64,000 bases of DNA from G963422445 sp963422445 (GTDB lineage: Bacteria; Pseudomonadota; Alphaproteobacteria; Thalassobaculales; Thalassobaculaceae): the NCBI GenBank assembly GCA_963422445.2, contig OY729512.2, positions 248,001 through 312,000 on the forward strand. The letters are read 5' to 3'. The translations under genes were made by a program, and so were the position numbers. Positions within the stretch are counted from its first letter, which is position 1, and each line of letters opens with the position of its first letter. Positions 53,377 through 62,988 of this stretch are shown here, piece by piece. The notes under the pieces are model-generated. The model was not told the DNA's origin and made no database searches. It saw only the letters and a list, made by a program, of their open reading frames with translations.

Positions 53377-54927
53377 ATGCGACGATTTGTGAAGCACTGC
53401 GCGGCAGCGGCGGCGGCAGTCCTGATGATCGGGGCGGGACCGGCAAAAGCCGGCATGGACGACGATACCTTGGTCTGGGCGACAGATCGGGAAGCGGATG
53501 TTGCGTTGCCTTATTACAATAACATCCGCGAACTGGTCATTATCTCCGAATTGGTCTGGGACACTCTCTTGTTCCGCGATCTCGAGACCTTCGAGTACAA
53601 GCCGCAACTGGCGACACGCTGGGAATGGATCGACGATACCACGATCGATCTCGACCTGCGCGAAGGCGTTCGGTTCCATGACGGATCGGATTTCGAGGCC
53701 GACGATGTCGTTGCGACGTTCAATCACATCGTAGGGGAAGACAGCGGCATCCTGACCCGGCGCAATGTCGACTGGATGAAATCGACCGAAAAACTCGGAC
53801 CCTACAAGGTCCGCATACATCTCAAGCAAACCTTCCCCGCGGCACTTGAATTTCTGGCCATGGCGTTACCGGTTTTTCCGAGCGAAATCTGGGATACGGC
53901 GAAGAAAGATGCAACCGGCAAGCCGGACTGGGGCACCATCGACGAAATCGGCGCCGGTCCCTACAAGATCACCGAAGTCGTTCCCGGTGAGTCGATCACC
54001 ATGGTCAGGAACGATGACTATTGGGACGGCAGTCCGAAGGGCAAGGCGAGTATCGGTACGGTCATCTTCAAGACGGTGCCGGATGCCGAAGCGCAGATCG
54101 CACAGCTTCTGACTGGCGAAATCGACTGGATTTGGGATGTTCCGAAAGACAAGGCGCATGATCTTGCGGGCAGCGGCCAGGTTCAGGTCGTCAACGCCAA
54201 GACCTTCCGCATCAGCTATCTCACCATGGATCGGGCCGGCCGCTCCGGCAAGGACATCGCATCGAACCCGTTTTTCGACAAACGGGTCCGCCAGGCGGTC
54301 GCGCATGCCATCGATCGTGAGGCCATTGCCAAACAGCTCGTCGGCGAGGCCTCCGAGGCTGTTCATTCGGCCTGTTATCCGGCACAGTTCGGATGCACAC
54401 AGGATGTACCGCAATATGCCTACGATCCTGACAAATCGCGGGTTTTGCTGACCGAGGCCGGTTTCCCGGATGGCTTCACGACGGATATCTATGCCTATCG
54501 CCAGCGCGAGTTCACCGAAGCCGTCATGGGCTTCCTCGCCAGGGTCGGTATCAAGACCAATCTGAAATACATGCAGTACAAGGCACTGCGCGGATTGGTC
54601 TGGGACGGTAAGGCCCCGTTCCATCAGATGACTTGGGGCTCGTACTCGATGGCAGATGCCTCGGCAATTACCAGTCACTTTTTCAAGCATGGCCGGGACG
54701 ACTATTGTCTGGATGACGATATCCGGAACTGGCTCGAAATCGCCGATACCAGTGTCGATCCGGCGGTTCGTGAGACGAACTACCAGAAAGCGCTGGCCAA
54801 AATTCAGTCGGAACTGTGCTGGCTGCCGATGTTTACTTATGCCAAGTACTACGCTTTCAGCAACGATGTCGATTTCATGCCGACGGATGATGAGATCCCG
54901 CGCTTCTATCTCGCCAAATGGAAGTAG
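53377..54927 (+). CDS. ABC transporter substrate-binding protein, peptide/nickel family (SBP family 5)
   Basis: A 516-residue periplasmic binding protein with a cleavable signal peptide (MRRFVKHCAAAAAAVLMIGA, cut after PAKA). Family 5 features are LATRWEWIDDTTIDLDLREG, VRFHDGSDFEADDVVATFNH, GAGPYKI, NDDYWDG, and a C-terminal region ending at FYLAKWK. It captures oligopeptides or similar solutes for the permease encoded downstream. GGAG lies 8 nt before the ATG at 53377. The following permease starts 57 nt later. The ligand cannot be deduced, but the M20 peptidase at the operon's end suggests a peptide or an N-acyl/amido conjugate. Confidence 0.94.
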   Translation: MRRFVKHCAAAAAAVLMIGAGPAKAGMDDDTLVWATDREADVALPYYNNIRELVIISELVWDTLLFRDLETFEYKPQLATRWEWIDDTTIDLDLREGVRFHDGSDFEADDVVATFNHIVGEDSGILTRRNVDWMKSTEKLGPYKVRIHLKQTFPAALEFLAMALPVFPSEIWDTAKKDATGKPDWGTIDEIGAGPYKITEVVPGESITMVRNDDYWDGSPKGKASIGTVIFKTVPDAEAQIAQLLTGEIDWIWDVPKDKAHDLAGSGQVQVVNAKTFRISYLTMDRAGRSGKDIASNPFFDKRVRQAVAHAIDREAIAKQLVGEASEAVHSACYPAQFGCTQDVPQYAYDPDKSRVLLTEAGFPDGFTTDIYAYRQREFTEAVMGFLARVGIKTNLKYMQYKALRGLVWDGKAPFHQMTWGSYSMADASAITSHFFKHGRDDYCLDDDIRNWLEIADTSVDPAVRETNYQKALAKIQSELCWLPMFTYAKYYAFSNDVDFMPTDDEIPRFYLAKWK

Positions 54928-54984
54928 TGGCAACGATACGGGATGCGGCCTTGCGGCCGCGTCCCGTGCCACCGGACCCACGCC

Positions 54985-55905
54985 ATGTTGCTCTTCATCC
55001 TGCGGCGCCTCGGTTATGCGGTGCTCGTCGCAGTCACGGTCTCGATTGTCACATTTTCACTTCTGCGTCTGTCTGGCGATCCGGCCGCGGCCATGGCTGG
55101 CGAGGGTGCGACCGAAGCCGACATAGAATATGTGCGCAAAGCCTATGGCTTTGATCGCACGCTCCCCCAACAATACTGGGACTGGGCGTCGCGTGCGCTC
55201 CAAGGCGATCTCGGGATTTCAGTCTATCTGAAAGAAAAACCGGTCGCCGATCTCATTGTCGAACGCGCGCCGGTAACCATGAAACTCGGGTTCTTCGCCC
55301 TTTGCTTCGCTCTGATGCTATCGATCCCGCTTGGTGTCATCGCCGCAATGAAACCGAACACGCTGATCGACCGCTTCGCATTGACACTCGCGGTCTTCGG
55401 TCAGGCGATGCCAAGCTTCTTCTTCGGCCTGACCCTGATCTTCATTTTCAGCGTCACCTACAGGCTCCTGCCAAGTTCCGGCAATGCCAGCTTCGTGCAC
55501 TATATCCTGCCCTCGATCGCGCTCGGCTATTACGCAACACCGCAGATCATGCGCCTGACCCGGGCCGGCATGATCGAGGTTCTGGGGTCCGACTATATCC
55601 GCACAGCCCGGGCGAAAGGATTGCGAACTCATGTCGTGCTGTTCAAGCATGCCCTCCGGAATGCCGTCATTCCGGTGGTGTCGCTATCCGCAGCACAGCT
55701 TGGCTTCATGCTTGGCGGCTCGGTGGTGATTGAGTCGATCTTCACCCTGAACGGACTCGGACGGCTGGCTTGGCAATCGATTCAACGTTCGGATTTCGAG
55801 GTCATGCAGGCGATCGTGCTGACAATTGCCTGTTTCTATATCCTTTTCAATTTGCTGGCCGATCTTCTCAACGCATTTCTCGATCCTCGGATCCGGGTGG
55901 CATAG
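54985..55905 (+). CDS. ABC transporter permease, DppB/OppB type
   Basis: A 306-residue membrane protein with six predicted helices. The first helix (LLFILRRLGYAVLVAVTVSI) and the large periplasmic loop after it (DPAAAM to GDLGISV) are as in DppB. The EAA loop that contacts the ATPases is SDYIRTARAKGL followed by HALRNAVIP. It forms the pore with the next permease. The frame opens at 54943, but homology begins at MLLFIL. Confidence 0.95.
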   Translation: MLLFILRRLGYAVLVAVTVSIVTFSLLRLSGDPAAAMAGEGATEADIEYVRKAYGFDRTLPQQYWDWASRALQGDLGISVYLKEKPVADLIVERAPVTMKLGFFALCFALMLSIPLGVIAAMKPNTLIDRFALTLAVFGQAMPSFFFGLTLIFIFSVTYRLLPSSGNASFVHYILPSIALGYYATPQIMRLTRAGMIEVLGSDYIRTARAKGLRTHVVLFKHALRNAVIPVVSLSAAQLGFMLGGSVVIESIFTLNGLGRLAWQSIQRSDFEVMQAIVLTIACFYILFNLLADLLNAFLDPRIRVA

Positions 55906-55921
55906 GGGCAAGGCGCGGGCG

Positions 55922-56830
55922 ATGTCGAACGAAGCGCTTCCGAACCCCGCCGACAGCGAGGTGGTCCTCGAGCCGTCGCCCGGTGCCATTCTGCGCCGCC
56001 GCGCGTTCGGCGACTGGGGCGTCGTCCTCGGCGGCGGATTTATGGTGCTGCTGCTTCTGGTCGCTGTCACGGCGCCCCTCCTGACATGGCATGATCCCCT
56101 GGAACAGAATCTTCTCAACCGATATGTGCCGCCGATCTGGCACGCAGCCGGAAGCTGGGAGCATCCCTTCGGGACCGATAAATTCGGCCGCGATTACTAC
56201 GCGCGGATCATCTACGGTGCCCGCGTTTCCCTGATGATCGGATTTACCGTGATGCTGATCTCCGGCGTCGTCGGTACGACCATGGGAGTACTTGCGGGTT
56301 ATTTCGGCGGTCGAGTCGACATGTTTGTCACCTTCATGATCAACACTAGGCTGGCGATGCCGGTGGTCCTGATCGCGCTTGCCGTCATCGCGCTGATCGG
56401 CAGTTCGCTCGAAGTGGTGATTACCGTCCTCGGTCTTCTGTTATGGGAACGGTTTGCCTTGGTCATGCGTAGTTCGACGCAGCAGGTTCGCAATCTTGAC
56501 TACGTCGCGGCGGCAGAAGCCGCCGGGTGTTCAACCCTGCGCATCCTGACGACAGAGATCATGCCAAACGTCATGAACAATCTGATCGTGGTAGCAACCC
56601 TGGAAGTGGCGCACGCCATCCTGCTTGAAGCAGCCCTCTCCTTCCTCGGCCTAGGCGTGCAACCGCCGGAACCGTCCTGGGGCCTGATGATTGCGGAAGG
56701 CAAGGGCGACATGTATTTCAAACCCTGGGTCATCGCGATCCCCGGTGTCGCCTTGTTCTTGATGCTTCTCGCCATCAATCTGCTTGGCGACGGCATCCGC
56801 GACGTGACAGCACCGGAGAGTCGGAATTGA
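55922..56830 (+). CDS. ABC transporter permease, DppC/OppC type
   Basis: This 302-residue membrane protein has a hydrophilic N-terminus, a first helix (VVLGGGFMVLLLLVAVTAPLL), the DppC hallmark HPFGTDKFGRDYYARIIYGARVS, and the EAA loop LDYVAAAEAAGCS followed by EIMPNVMNNLIV. C-terminal helices end near LLGDGIRDV. It is 16 nt after dppB-like and its stop overlaps the TTG start of the next gene. Confidence 0.95.
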   Translation: MSNEALPNPADSEVVLEPSPGAILRRRAFGDWGVVLGGGFMVLLLLVAVTAPLLTWHDPLEQNLLNRYVPPIWHAAGSWEHPFGTDKFGRDYYARIIYGARVSLMIGFTVMLISGVVGTTMGVLAGYFGGRVDMFVTFMINTRLAMPVVLIALAVIALIGSSLEVVITVLGLLLWERFALVMRSSTQQVRNLDYVAAAEAAGCSTLRILTTEIMPNVMNNLIVVATLEVAHAILLEAALSFLGLGVQPPEPSWGLMIAEGKGDMYFKPWVIAIPGVALFLMLLAINLLGDGIRDVTAPESRN

Positions 56831-57822
56831 CCGCCGTCCTGGAAGTCGAAAACCTCTCGATCCGGATCCCGATCGCGGCCGGCCTGCTGCATCCCGTTCG
56901 AGGCGTCAGTTTCCACGTCAATCAGAGTGAGACGCTGGCCATCGTCGGCGAGTCCGGGTGTGGCAAGTCCCTGACCTCGCTTGCTGTCATGGGCTTGTTG
57001 CCGGCGGCCGCGACCCGGCAAGCGGACAAACTGACATTCCACGGCGAACCGATCGAGACGTTTTCCGAAGCCCGCATGGCCGATATCCGCGGCAACCGGA
57101 TGTCAATGATCTTCCAGGATCCGATGACCTCGCTCAATCCGTCCTATACGATCGGAAATCAGCTCGAGGAAGTGATGCTGCGGCACCGCAGGGTCGACCG
57201 TCGAACGGCACGCGACCGGGCGGTCTATCTGCTGGAAAAAGTCGGGATAACCGGCGCGGCAAGCCGATTGAAGCAATACCCGCATGAACTGTCCGGCGGC
57301 TTGCGCCAGCGCGTGATGATCGCAATGGCGCTGATGTGTGATCCCGAACTGCTGATCGCAGATGAACCGACAACGGCCCTTGACGTGACCATCCAGGCCC
57401 AGATCCTGCTTCTGATCGCGCAGATCCAGAAGGAGTTCGACATCGGCGTCATCCTGATCACCCATGATCTCGGTGTTGTCGCCCGCGTGGCCGATCGGGT
57501 CGCCGTGATGTATGCCGGCCGGATCGTGGAAGCCGGGACTGGCGCCGAGATTTTCGAAAACCCGCATCACCCCTATACCCAGGGCCTGATCGATTGCATC
57601 CCGATCCCGGGAAAAACCGAACCTGGGCAGCATCTCGGCTCAATTCCCGGTCTGGTGCCAACCCTTGTCGGCGATCTCCGTGGTTGCATGTTCCGGGACC
57701 GCTGCCACAATGCCCATGCCGGGTGCATGGAAGATCCGCCGGACCGGATACTGGGCCCGGGCCGACGTTACCAATGCAATCTTTCCCCGGAACAGACCGT
57801 CGACCCTGTGAGGGCGGCATGA
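56827..57822 (+). CDS. ABC transporter ATP-binding protein, DppD/OppD type
   Basis: A 331-residue ATPase: Walker A GESGCGKS (residues 41-48), Q-loop FQDPMTSLNP, signature LSGGLRQRV (about 155), Walker B LLIADEPTTALD and H-loop ITHDL. The C-terminal oligopeptide-transporter region includes the cysteine-rich CMFRDRCHNAHAGC typical of OppD/DppD. It starts with TTG, overlapping the previous stop (TTGA), and ends overlapping the next start (ATGA), so the ABC genes are translationally coupled. Confidence 0.95.
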   Translation: MTAVLEVENLSIRIPIAAGLLHPVRGVSFHVNQSETLAIVGESGCGKSLTSLAVMGLLPAAATRQADKLTFHGEPIETFSEARMADIRGNRMSMIFQDPMTSLNPSYTIGNQLEEVMLRHRRVDRRTARDRAVYLLEKVGITGAASRLKQYPHELSGGLRQRVMIAMALMCDPELLIADEPTTALDVTIQAQILLLIAQIQKEFDIGVILITHDLGVVARVADRVAVMYAGRIVEAGTGAEIFENPHHPYTQGLIDCIPIPGKTEPGQHLGSIPGLVPTLVGDLRGCMFRDRCHNAHAGCMEDPPDRILGPGRRYQCNLSPEQTVDPVRAA

Positions 57823-58796
57823 CGGTCCAGCCCATGATCGAAACCCGGGACATCCGCAAGACCTTCACGATCAGTCGCGGACTGTTTCGAAGCAAACAGC
57901 CGTTGCATGCGGTCAACGGCGTCACGCTCACAATCAAAAAGGGCGATGTTCTGGCGCTTGTCGGGGAATCCGGCTGCGGCAAGACGACGATGGCCAAGGT
58001 GATACTCGGATTGGAGAAGCCGAGCGCCGGCGAAATCCTCATTGATGGCGATCCGTTGTCGCAGCTCGACCGAATTGCCGTGGCCCGCCGGGTACAGCCG
58101 ATCTTCCAGGATCCGTATTCCTCTCTCAATCCGCGGAAATCCATCGGATCGATCATCTCCCTGCCATTGCGGATTCACAAGATCGGCGACCCGGTCGGCT
58201 GGCGCCGCCGGGTCGAGGAGATGATGGAACTGGTCGGTCTGCCGCGGCGCTTATACCAGAACTATCCGAGTCAGCTTTCGGGCGGCCAGCGGCAACGTGT
58301 CGCGATTGCACGGGCGCTGATCATGCGTCCGGAAGTCATCATCTGCGATGAGCCGACATCGGCGCTTGACGTTTCCGTGCAGGCCCAGATCCTCAACGAA
58401 CTGCTTGATCTGCGTCGTGAACTCGATCTGACTTATCTGCTGATCACCCACAATCTGGCAGTTGTCGAACACATCGCGACGAAAGTCGCGGTCATGTACC
58501 TTGGCCGGATTGTCGAGGTCGCGGAAACCCGCACAATCTTCAGTAACCCTCAGCACCCCTATACCAGGGCGTTGTTGAGTTCGGTTCTCACGCCCGACCC
58601 TGGCCTCGGCCTGCCCGATACGCATCTCGGGGCGACGTTTCCGAACCCGGTTGACCCCCCGAGCGGTTGCACATTTCACCCGCGCTGCCAACATGCGACG
58701 CCCCGATGCAGTGCCGAGGCGCCAGGGATGCATATCGCCGGTTCGGCCAGCGTCGAGTGCCACTTGTTTGAAACCGGAACAGGACCGAGGCAATGA
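57819..58796 (+). CDS. ABC transporter ATP-binding protein, DppF/OppF type
   Basis: The 325-residue partner ATPase has Walker A GESGCGKT (49-56), FQDPYSSLNPR, signature LSGGQRQRV, Walker B VIICDEPTSALD and the C-terminal SGCTFHPRCQHATPRC cysteine motif. With the DppD-like subunit it powers uptake. It overlaps both neighbours by four nt (ATGA). Confidence 0.95.
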   Translation: MTVQPMIETRDIRKTFTISRGLFRSKQPLHAVNGVTLTIKKGDVLALVGESGCGKTTMAKVILGLEKPSAGEILIDGDPLSQLDRIAVARRVQPIFQDPYSSLNPRKSIGSIISLPLRIHKIGDPVGWRRRVEEMMELVGLPRRLYQNYPSQLSGGQRQRVAIARALIMRPEVIICDEPTSALDVSVQAQILNELLDLRRELDLTYLLITHNLAVVEHIATKVAVMYLGRIVEVAETRTIFSNPQHPYTRALLSSVLTPDPGLGLPDTHLGATFPNPVDPPSGCTFHPRCQHATPRCSAEAPGMHIAGSASVECHLFETGTGPRQ

Positions 58797-60193
58797 CCCG
58801 GGATGCTGCCATCAAACGCGCTCTTGAATTCTTTGACAGTGGCGGTTTTGTCGAAGAGCTGTCACGGCGCGTCGCCATTCGCACGGAAAGCCAGAAACCG
58901 GAACAACTGCCCGAACTTCATCGGTATCTTGGCGACGAAATCGCGCCGGCGTTCGAGGCGATGGGCCACGATTGCAGGATTTTCGAAAATCCGGAGAACG
59001 GTAAGGGCCCGGTTCTGCTGGCAACCCGCATTGAAGACAAGTCCTTGCCAACGGTGCTCGGCTATGGCCACGGCGATGTCATTCGCGGCCTCGAGGACCA
59101 ATGGCGGGACGGACTGTCACCATGGCTGACCGTGCAGGATGACGACCGCTTTTACGGCCGCGGAACCGCAGACAACAAAGGTCAGCACTGCATCAACATG
59201 AATGCGATGCGATGTGCGCTTGAGGCCCGTGGCCGTCTCGGCTTCAACTCGAAATTCATGGTCGAGACCGGTGAAGAGAACGGTTCGCCGGGTTTGCATA
59301 CCCTGATCGCCGGCAATCTCGACGCGTTTTCCGCTGATGTCTTCATCGCATCGGACGGCCCACGGATCTCTCCCGACCTGCCGACAATTTTTCTCGGCGC
59401 ACGCGGTGCGAAGAATTTCGATCTGGTCTGCCGGTTGCGCGACGGCGGCCACCACTCGGGGAACTGGGGCGGGTTATTGGCAAATCCCGGCATCATCCTG
59501 GCCCACGCCCTGGCAACGATCGTCTCGGAAACCGGCCGCATCCTGGTCAAGGACTGGTTGCCGGGCCCGCTGCCGAATTCGGTCCGGGCGGCACTGCGCG
59601 GCCTGACTGTGGATGGTGGCGCCGGTGGACCGGAGATTGACGAGACCTGGGGCGAACCCGGCCTTTCTCCGGCCGAGCAGGTTTATGGCTTCAACAGCTT
59701 CGAGGTTCTTGCATTCGAGACCGGCAACCCGGACCGCCCGGTGAATGCGGTGCCGCCAACGGCACGGGCCCATTGTCAGCTTCGCTTCATTGCCGACACC
59801 AACCGCGACAATATTCTGCCAGCATTACGCGTTCATCTCGACAATCACGGCTTCGGCATGGTTGAGATCGAGCCGCCACCGGCGATGAACGCCGGGGATT
59901 TCGCATCGACCCGCACTGACCCGGAGAGTCCCTGGGCCGCATGGGCGGCCGCATCGCTACAGAGGACGACCGGGGTGGCGCCGGCCGTGGTGCCGCAACT
60001 CGGCGGTTCGATCTGCAACGAGTTGTTCACCGATCTGCTCGGCCTGCCCACGATCTGGATCCCGCATTCCTATGCGTCATGCTCGCAGCATGCGCCAAAC
60101 GAGCATATCTTGCTCCCGGAGGCCCGCTCGGCCATTGAACTGATGGCCGGCCTCTATTGGGACCTTGGCAACGGCGGGACGCCGAAAGCGTGA
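58793..60193 (+). CDS. M20-family metallopeptidase
   Basis: A 466-residue cytoplasmic zinc hydrolase. Metal-site motifs are GYGHGDV (H93), GRGTADNKGQ (D127) and VETGEENGSPG (E161 catalytic, E162 metal). A dimerisation lid lies between about residues 205 and 330. M20 members hydrolyse dipeptides, N-acyl amino acids or carbamoyl compounds. It is translationally coupled (ATGA) to the ABC transporter, so it most likely cleaves the imported compound. No secretion signal is present. Confidence 0.92.
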   Translation: MTRDAAIKRALEFFDSGGFVEELSRRVAIRTESQKPEQLPELHRYLGDEIAPAFEAMGHDCRIFENPENGKGPVLLATRIEDKSLPTVLGYGHGDVIRGLEDQWRDGLSPWLTVQDDDRFYGRGTADNKGQHCINMNAMRCALEARGRLGFNSKFMVETGEENGSPGLHTLIAGNLDAFSADVFIASDGPRISPDLPTIFLGARGAKNFDLVCRLRDGGHHSGNWGGLLANPGIILAHALATIVSETGRILVKDWLPGPLPNSVRAALRGLTVDGGAGGPEIDETWGEPGLSPAEQVYGFNSFEVLAFETGNPDRPVNAVPPTARAHCQLRFIADTNRDNILPALRVHLDNHGFGMVEIEPPPAMNAGDFASTRTDPESPWAAWAAASLQRTTGVAPAVVPQLGGSICNELFTDLLGLPTIWIPHSYASCSQHAPNEHILLPEARSAIELMAGLYWDLGNGGTPKA

Positions 60194-60302
60194 TTGCGCG
60201 CCTCCGCGGTCATCGCGCCTCGTCAGAGCCGGCGGATTCGACCGCCCGGACTGCAGGGTGGCAACAGGGTCGGGCCCGCAGGTCAAGCAAGAGTTTTCAG
60301 CC

Positions 60303-61442
60303 ATGACCGACGGCCCGCCGCGCAGTACCGGAATCCTGGCGAGTCAGGCGATCCGCACCATGCTTGAAGCAGGCCGAGTTGCATCGCCGGCAGTGATCGA
60401 GGAACGGCTGATCCAGCCGGCCAGCCTCGATCTCAGGCTCGGTCCGGTGGCCTATCGCATTCGTGCAAGTTTTCTGCCGGGCCGGCATATGACGGTGATG
60501 GAAAAGCTGGACCGCTTCGAGATGCACCGGATTGATCTCGTCGCAGGCGCCGTGCTCGAAAAGGGTTGTGTCTACATCGTACCGTTGCTAGAGGCGGTCG
60601 ATCTGCCACGAGAGATTTCCGGCCGCGCCAATCCAAAAAGTTCCACCGGACGTCTCGATATCTTCACCCGTCTGATCAGTGATCGGGCAAGCGAGTTTGA
60701 CACGGTTGCGAGCGGCTATCGCGGGCCACTCTATGCCGAAATTTCGCCCCATACCTTCAGCATACTCGTCCGCCAGGGCTCGTGTCTGAACCAGCTCCGT
60801 TTCCGGCGCGGCAATCCGGCGCCGGCCGACTCCACGATGCGGCGGCTGCAGGAGTCGGCCGGACTGGTCGGGACAGAGCACGACGAAATCGATATCAACC
60901 GAGGGGTCGCTGTTGGTGTCGATCTTCTGGGCGATCCGCGGACTGGACTGATCGGCTACCGGGCAAAGCCGCACACGGCCCTGATCGACATCGACCAGAT
61001 CAATGCCTATGACGTTCTCGATTACTGGGAACCGGTCTATCGCCGCGCCAGACAACCGCCCGACATGATTCTGCATCCGGACGAGTTCTATATCCTGAAA
61101 TCGAAGCAGCCCGTTTCAGTCCCCGAGGATTATGCGGCCGAAATGCGGGCTTATGATACCGGCGTCGGTGAATTCCGGGTGCACTACGCAGGTTTCTTCG
61201 ACCCCGGTTTCGGGCTTGCGAATACCGGCGGGATTGGAACCCGCGCAGTTCTCGAAGTGCGTTCGCACGACGTGCCATTCGTGATCGAGGATGGTCAGAC
61301 TGTCTGTCGTCTGGTCTACGAGCAGCTGATGGACATTCCCGACAAGCTCTATGGCGCCCGTGGGATCGGTTCGAATTACCAGGGACAAGGGCTGAAACTC
61401 TCCAAGCATTTTCGCCCCGTCAATCCGCTAAGGATTGTCTGA
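60303..61442 (+). CDS. 2'-deoxycytidine 5'-triphosphate deaminase, long double-domain form; C-terminus changed by IS5
   Basis: This 379-residue protein has two dUTPase-like beta-barrel halves. The first carries ISGRANPKSSTGRLDIFTRL and SGYRGPLYAEISPH (the R-S-S and catalytic-region analogues of Dcd); the second carries VHYAGFFDPGFG, EVRSHDVPFVIEDGQ and VCRLVYEQL. It would deaminate dCTP to dUTP, feeding thymidylate synthesis. The ATG at 60303 begins the homologous part. The last three residues (RIV) and the stop come from an IS5 insertion at 61431; joining the flanks restores NPL-DRH-stop, so the natural protein ended DRH at 62627-62629. The change is small, so activity is probably kept. It lies 109 nt after the M20 gene. 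Confidence 0.85.
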   Translation: MTDGPPRSTGILASQAIRTMLEAGRVASPAVIEERLIQPASLDLRLGPVAYRIRASFLPGRHMTVMEKLDRFEMHRIDLVAGAVLEKGCVYIVPLLEAVDLPREISGRANPKSSTGRLDIFTRLISDRASEFDTVASGYRGPLYAEISPHTFSILVRQGSCLNQLRFRRGNPAPADSTMRRLQESAGLVGTEHDEIDINRGVAVGVDLLGDPRTGLIGYRAKPHTALIDIDQINAYDVLDYWEPVYRRARQPPDMILHPDEFYILKSKQPVSVPEDYAAEMRAYDTGVGEFRVHYAGFFDPGFGLANTGGIGTRAVLEVRSHDVPFVIEDGQTVCRLVYEQLMDIPDKLYGARGIGSNYQGQGLKLSKHFRPVNPLRIV

Positions 61443-62615
61443 ACAAGTCGGTTCTGTCACTAATTGGTTTCTTGGTGACGGAGTGGAGTGCGAGCCTTGG
61501 AGCAAGCGACGTTTGCGGAGCTGGAGCACGACCTGAAGAAGCGCCGGACGCGGCGCGAGGTGTTTCTCGAGACGATGGATGGGCTGGTTCCCTGGGAGCG
61601 GCTGGAGGCCCGCATCGAGCCGTTCGACCCGAAGGCCGGGCGCGGTCGGCGGTCCTATCCGCTGAGCGTGATGCTGCGGGTGCACTGCGTGCAGCTGTTC
61701 TACAACCTGAGCGACCCCGGGATGGAGGACCTGCTCTACGAGGTGAAGTCGGTACGGCGGGTTTGTGGGGCTGCGCCTCTCGGGTGCGCTGCCTGACGAG
61801 ACGACGATCCTGCATTTCCGCCACTTGCTGGAGACGCATGGTCTGGGTGAGACGCTGTTCGAGGAGATCAACGCACATCTGGCCTCTCTCGGACACCGCT
61901 TGAGCAAGGGGACGATCGTGGACGCGAGTCTCATTGCCGCGCCGTCGTCGACGAAGAACCGCAAGGGCGAGCGGGACCCGGAGATGCATCAGACGAAGAA
62001 GGGCAATCAGTGGCATTTTGGGATGAAGGCGCACATCGGGGTGGATGCGCAGTCGGGCTTGACGCACAGCGTGGAGACGACGCCGGCGAACGTCTCGGAT
62101 GTGGCGACGGCGCACGCGCTGTTGCACGGGGGCGAGGAGCAGGTGTGGGGTGACGCGGGCTATCAGGGGGTGGACAAGCGCGCGGAGAACCGGGACACGG
62201 ACGTGGACTGGGAGGTGGCGATGAAGCCCGGCAAGCGCCGGGGGCTGGACAAGGCGGGCCTGGAGGCGGCGGCGGAGAGGCGCAAGGCGTCGGTTCGGGC
62301 CAAGGTGGAACATCCGTTCCTGTATGTGAAGCGCCACTTCGGCTACGCGAAGGTGCGCTATCGGGGGCTGGCGAAGACCACGCAACGCATCGCCGTGCTG
62401 CTCGGGTTCACCAATCTGCTCATCGCGGGGCGCGACGCCACCGCCTGACGTGGGGGAGTCCGTCCGCAACCGCCGCAAGGCGGCGGGGACGGTCGGCTCG
62501 GGCATCAAAATCCCCATTTCCTGGCACGACAACACGTCCCCGATGGGCTCTGGCGTTTCATCCACGGGCCACGACACCCGTATACACGAAAAAACCGACT
62601 TGTTCAGACCTTACC
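61431..62615 (+). mobile_element. IS5-family element (IS5-B), copy 2
   Basis: A 1185-bp copy of the element at 26929-28112, in the opposite orientation, bounded by TA at 61429-61430 and 62616-62617. Its outermost bases (AGGATTGTC and, inverted, GGTAAGGTC) deviate slightly from copy 1. Inserted at the 3' end of the dCTP deaminase gene. Confidence 0.92.
61488..62448 (+). pseudogene. IS5-family transposase with one-base insertion
   Basis: The sequence is nearly identical to the intact transposase of copy 1, but one extra G at about 61759 (GTACGGCGGG against GTACGGCGG) shifts the frame after VKSVRR. The two halves (61488-61796 and about 61765-62448) keep all catalytic motifs. The copy cannot make a full protein unless frameshifting occurs. 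Confidence 0.93.
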
Positions 62616-62786
62616 TAGACCGGCACTGATTCCAGACTGCCACGCCTTGTCCTGAGTCCGCTTTCAAGACATTCGGCCTGTCACAATCTGGAAACGGGTA
62701 TCGCCTCGGACCGGCACTTCGGGCCTGATCCGGATCTCTGATTCGAATAATGCGCCAGAGTCCAAATGTTGATCGGGAGCAACGGC

Positions 62787-62915
62787 CCAGGTCTGATTAC
62801 GGGTTCTGCTCACAGCGGCCTGGTTCACGGCGCGTGGTTGTATGGTAAGCCGCATCACCGGCGGCACGCATCTGACCTTTCCGTGTGAGGGATTTCGGTG
62901 TCCGGGAGGGGCGGT
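62787..62915 (-). repeat. IS66-type right-end fragment
   Basis: About 128 nt match 42893-43018 (GTCTGATTACGGGT at one end, GTGAGGGATTTCGGTG and GGGAGGGG at the other), the non-coding tail between tnpC and the right end of the IS66 remnant. Here tnpC is missing and an IS481-type transposase follows. The 171 nt before it (62616-62786) hold the original end of the deaminase gene and nothing else recognisable. Confidence 0.75.
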
Positions 62916-62988
62916 ACAGACCGGATAGATGGGTGAGAGGTTATGGATCGGCCGGGAGGTGGCCGATGCCGTGGAGGAGACCGGTTGC

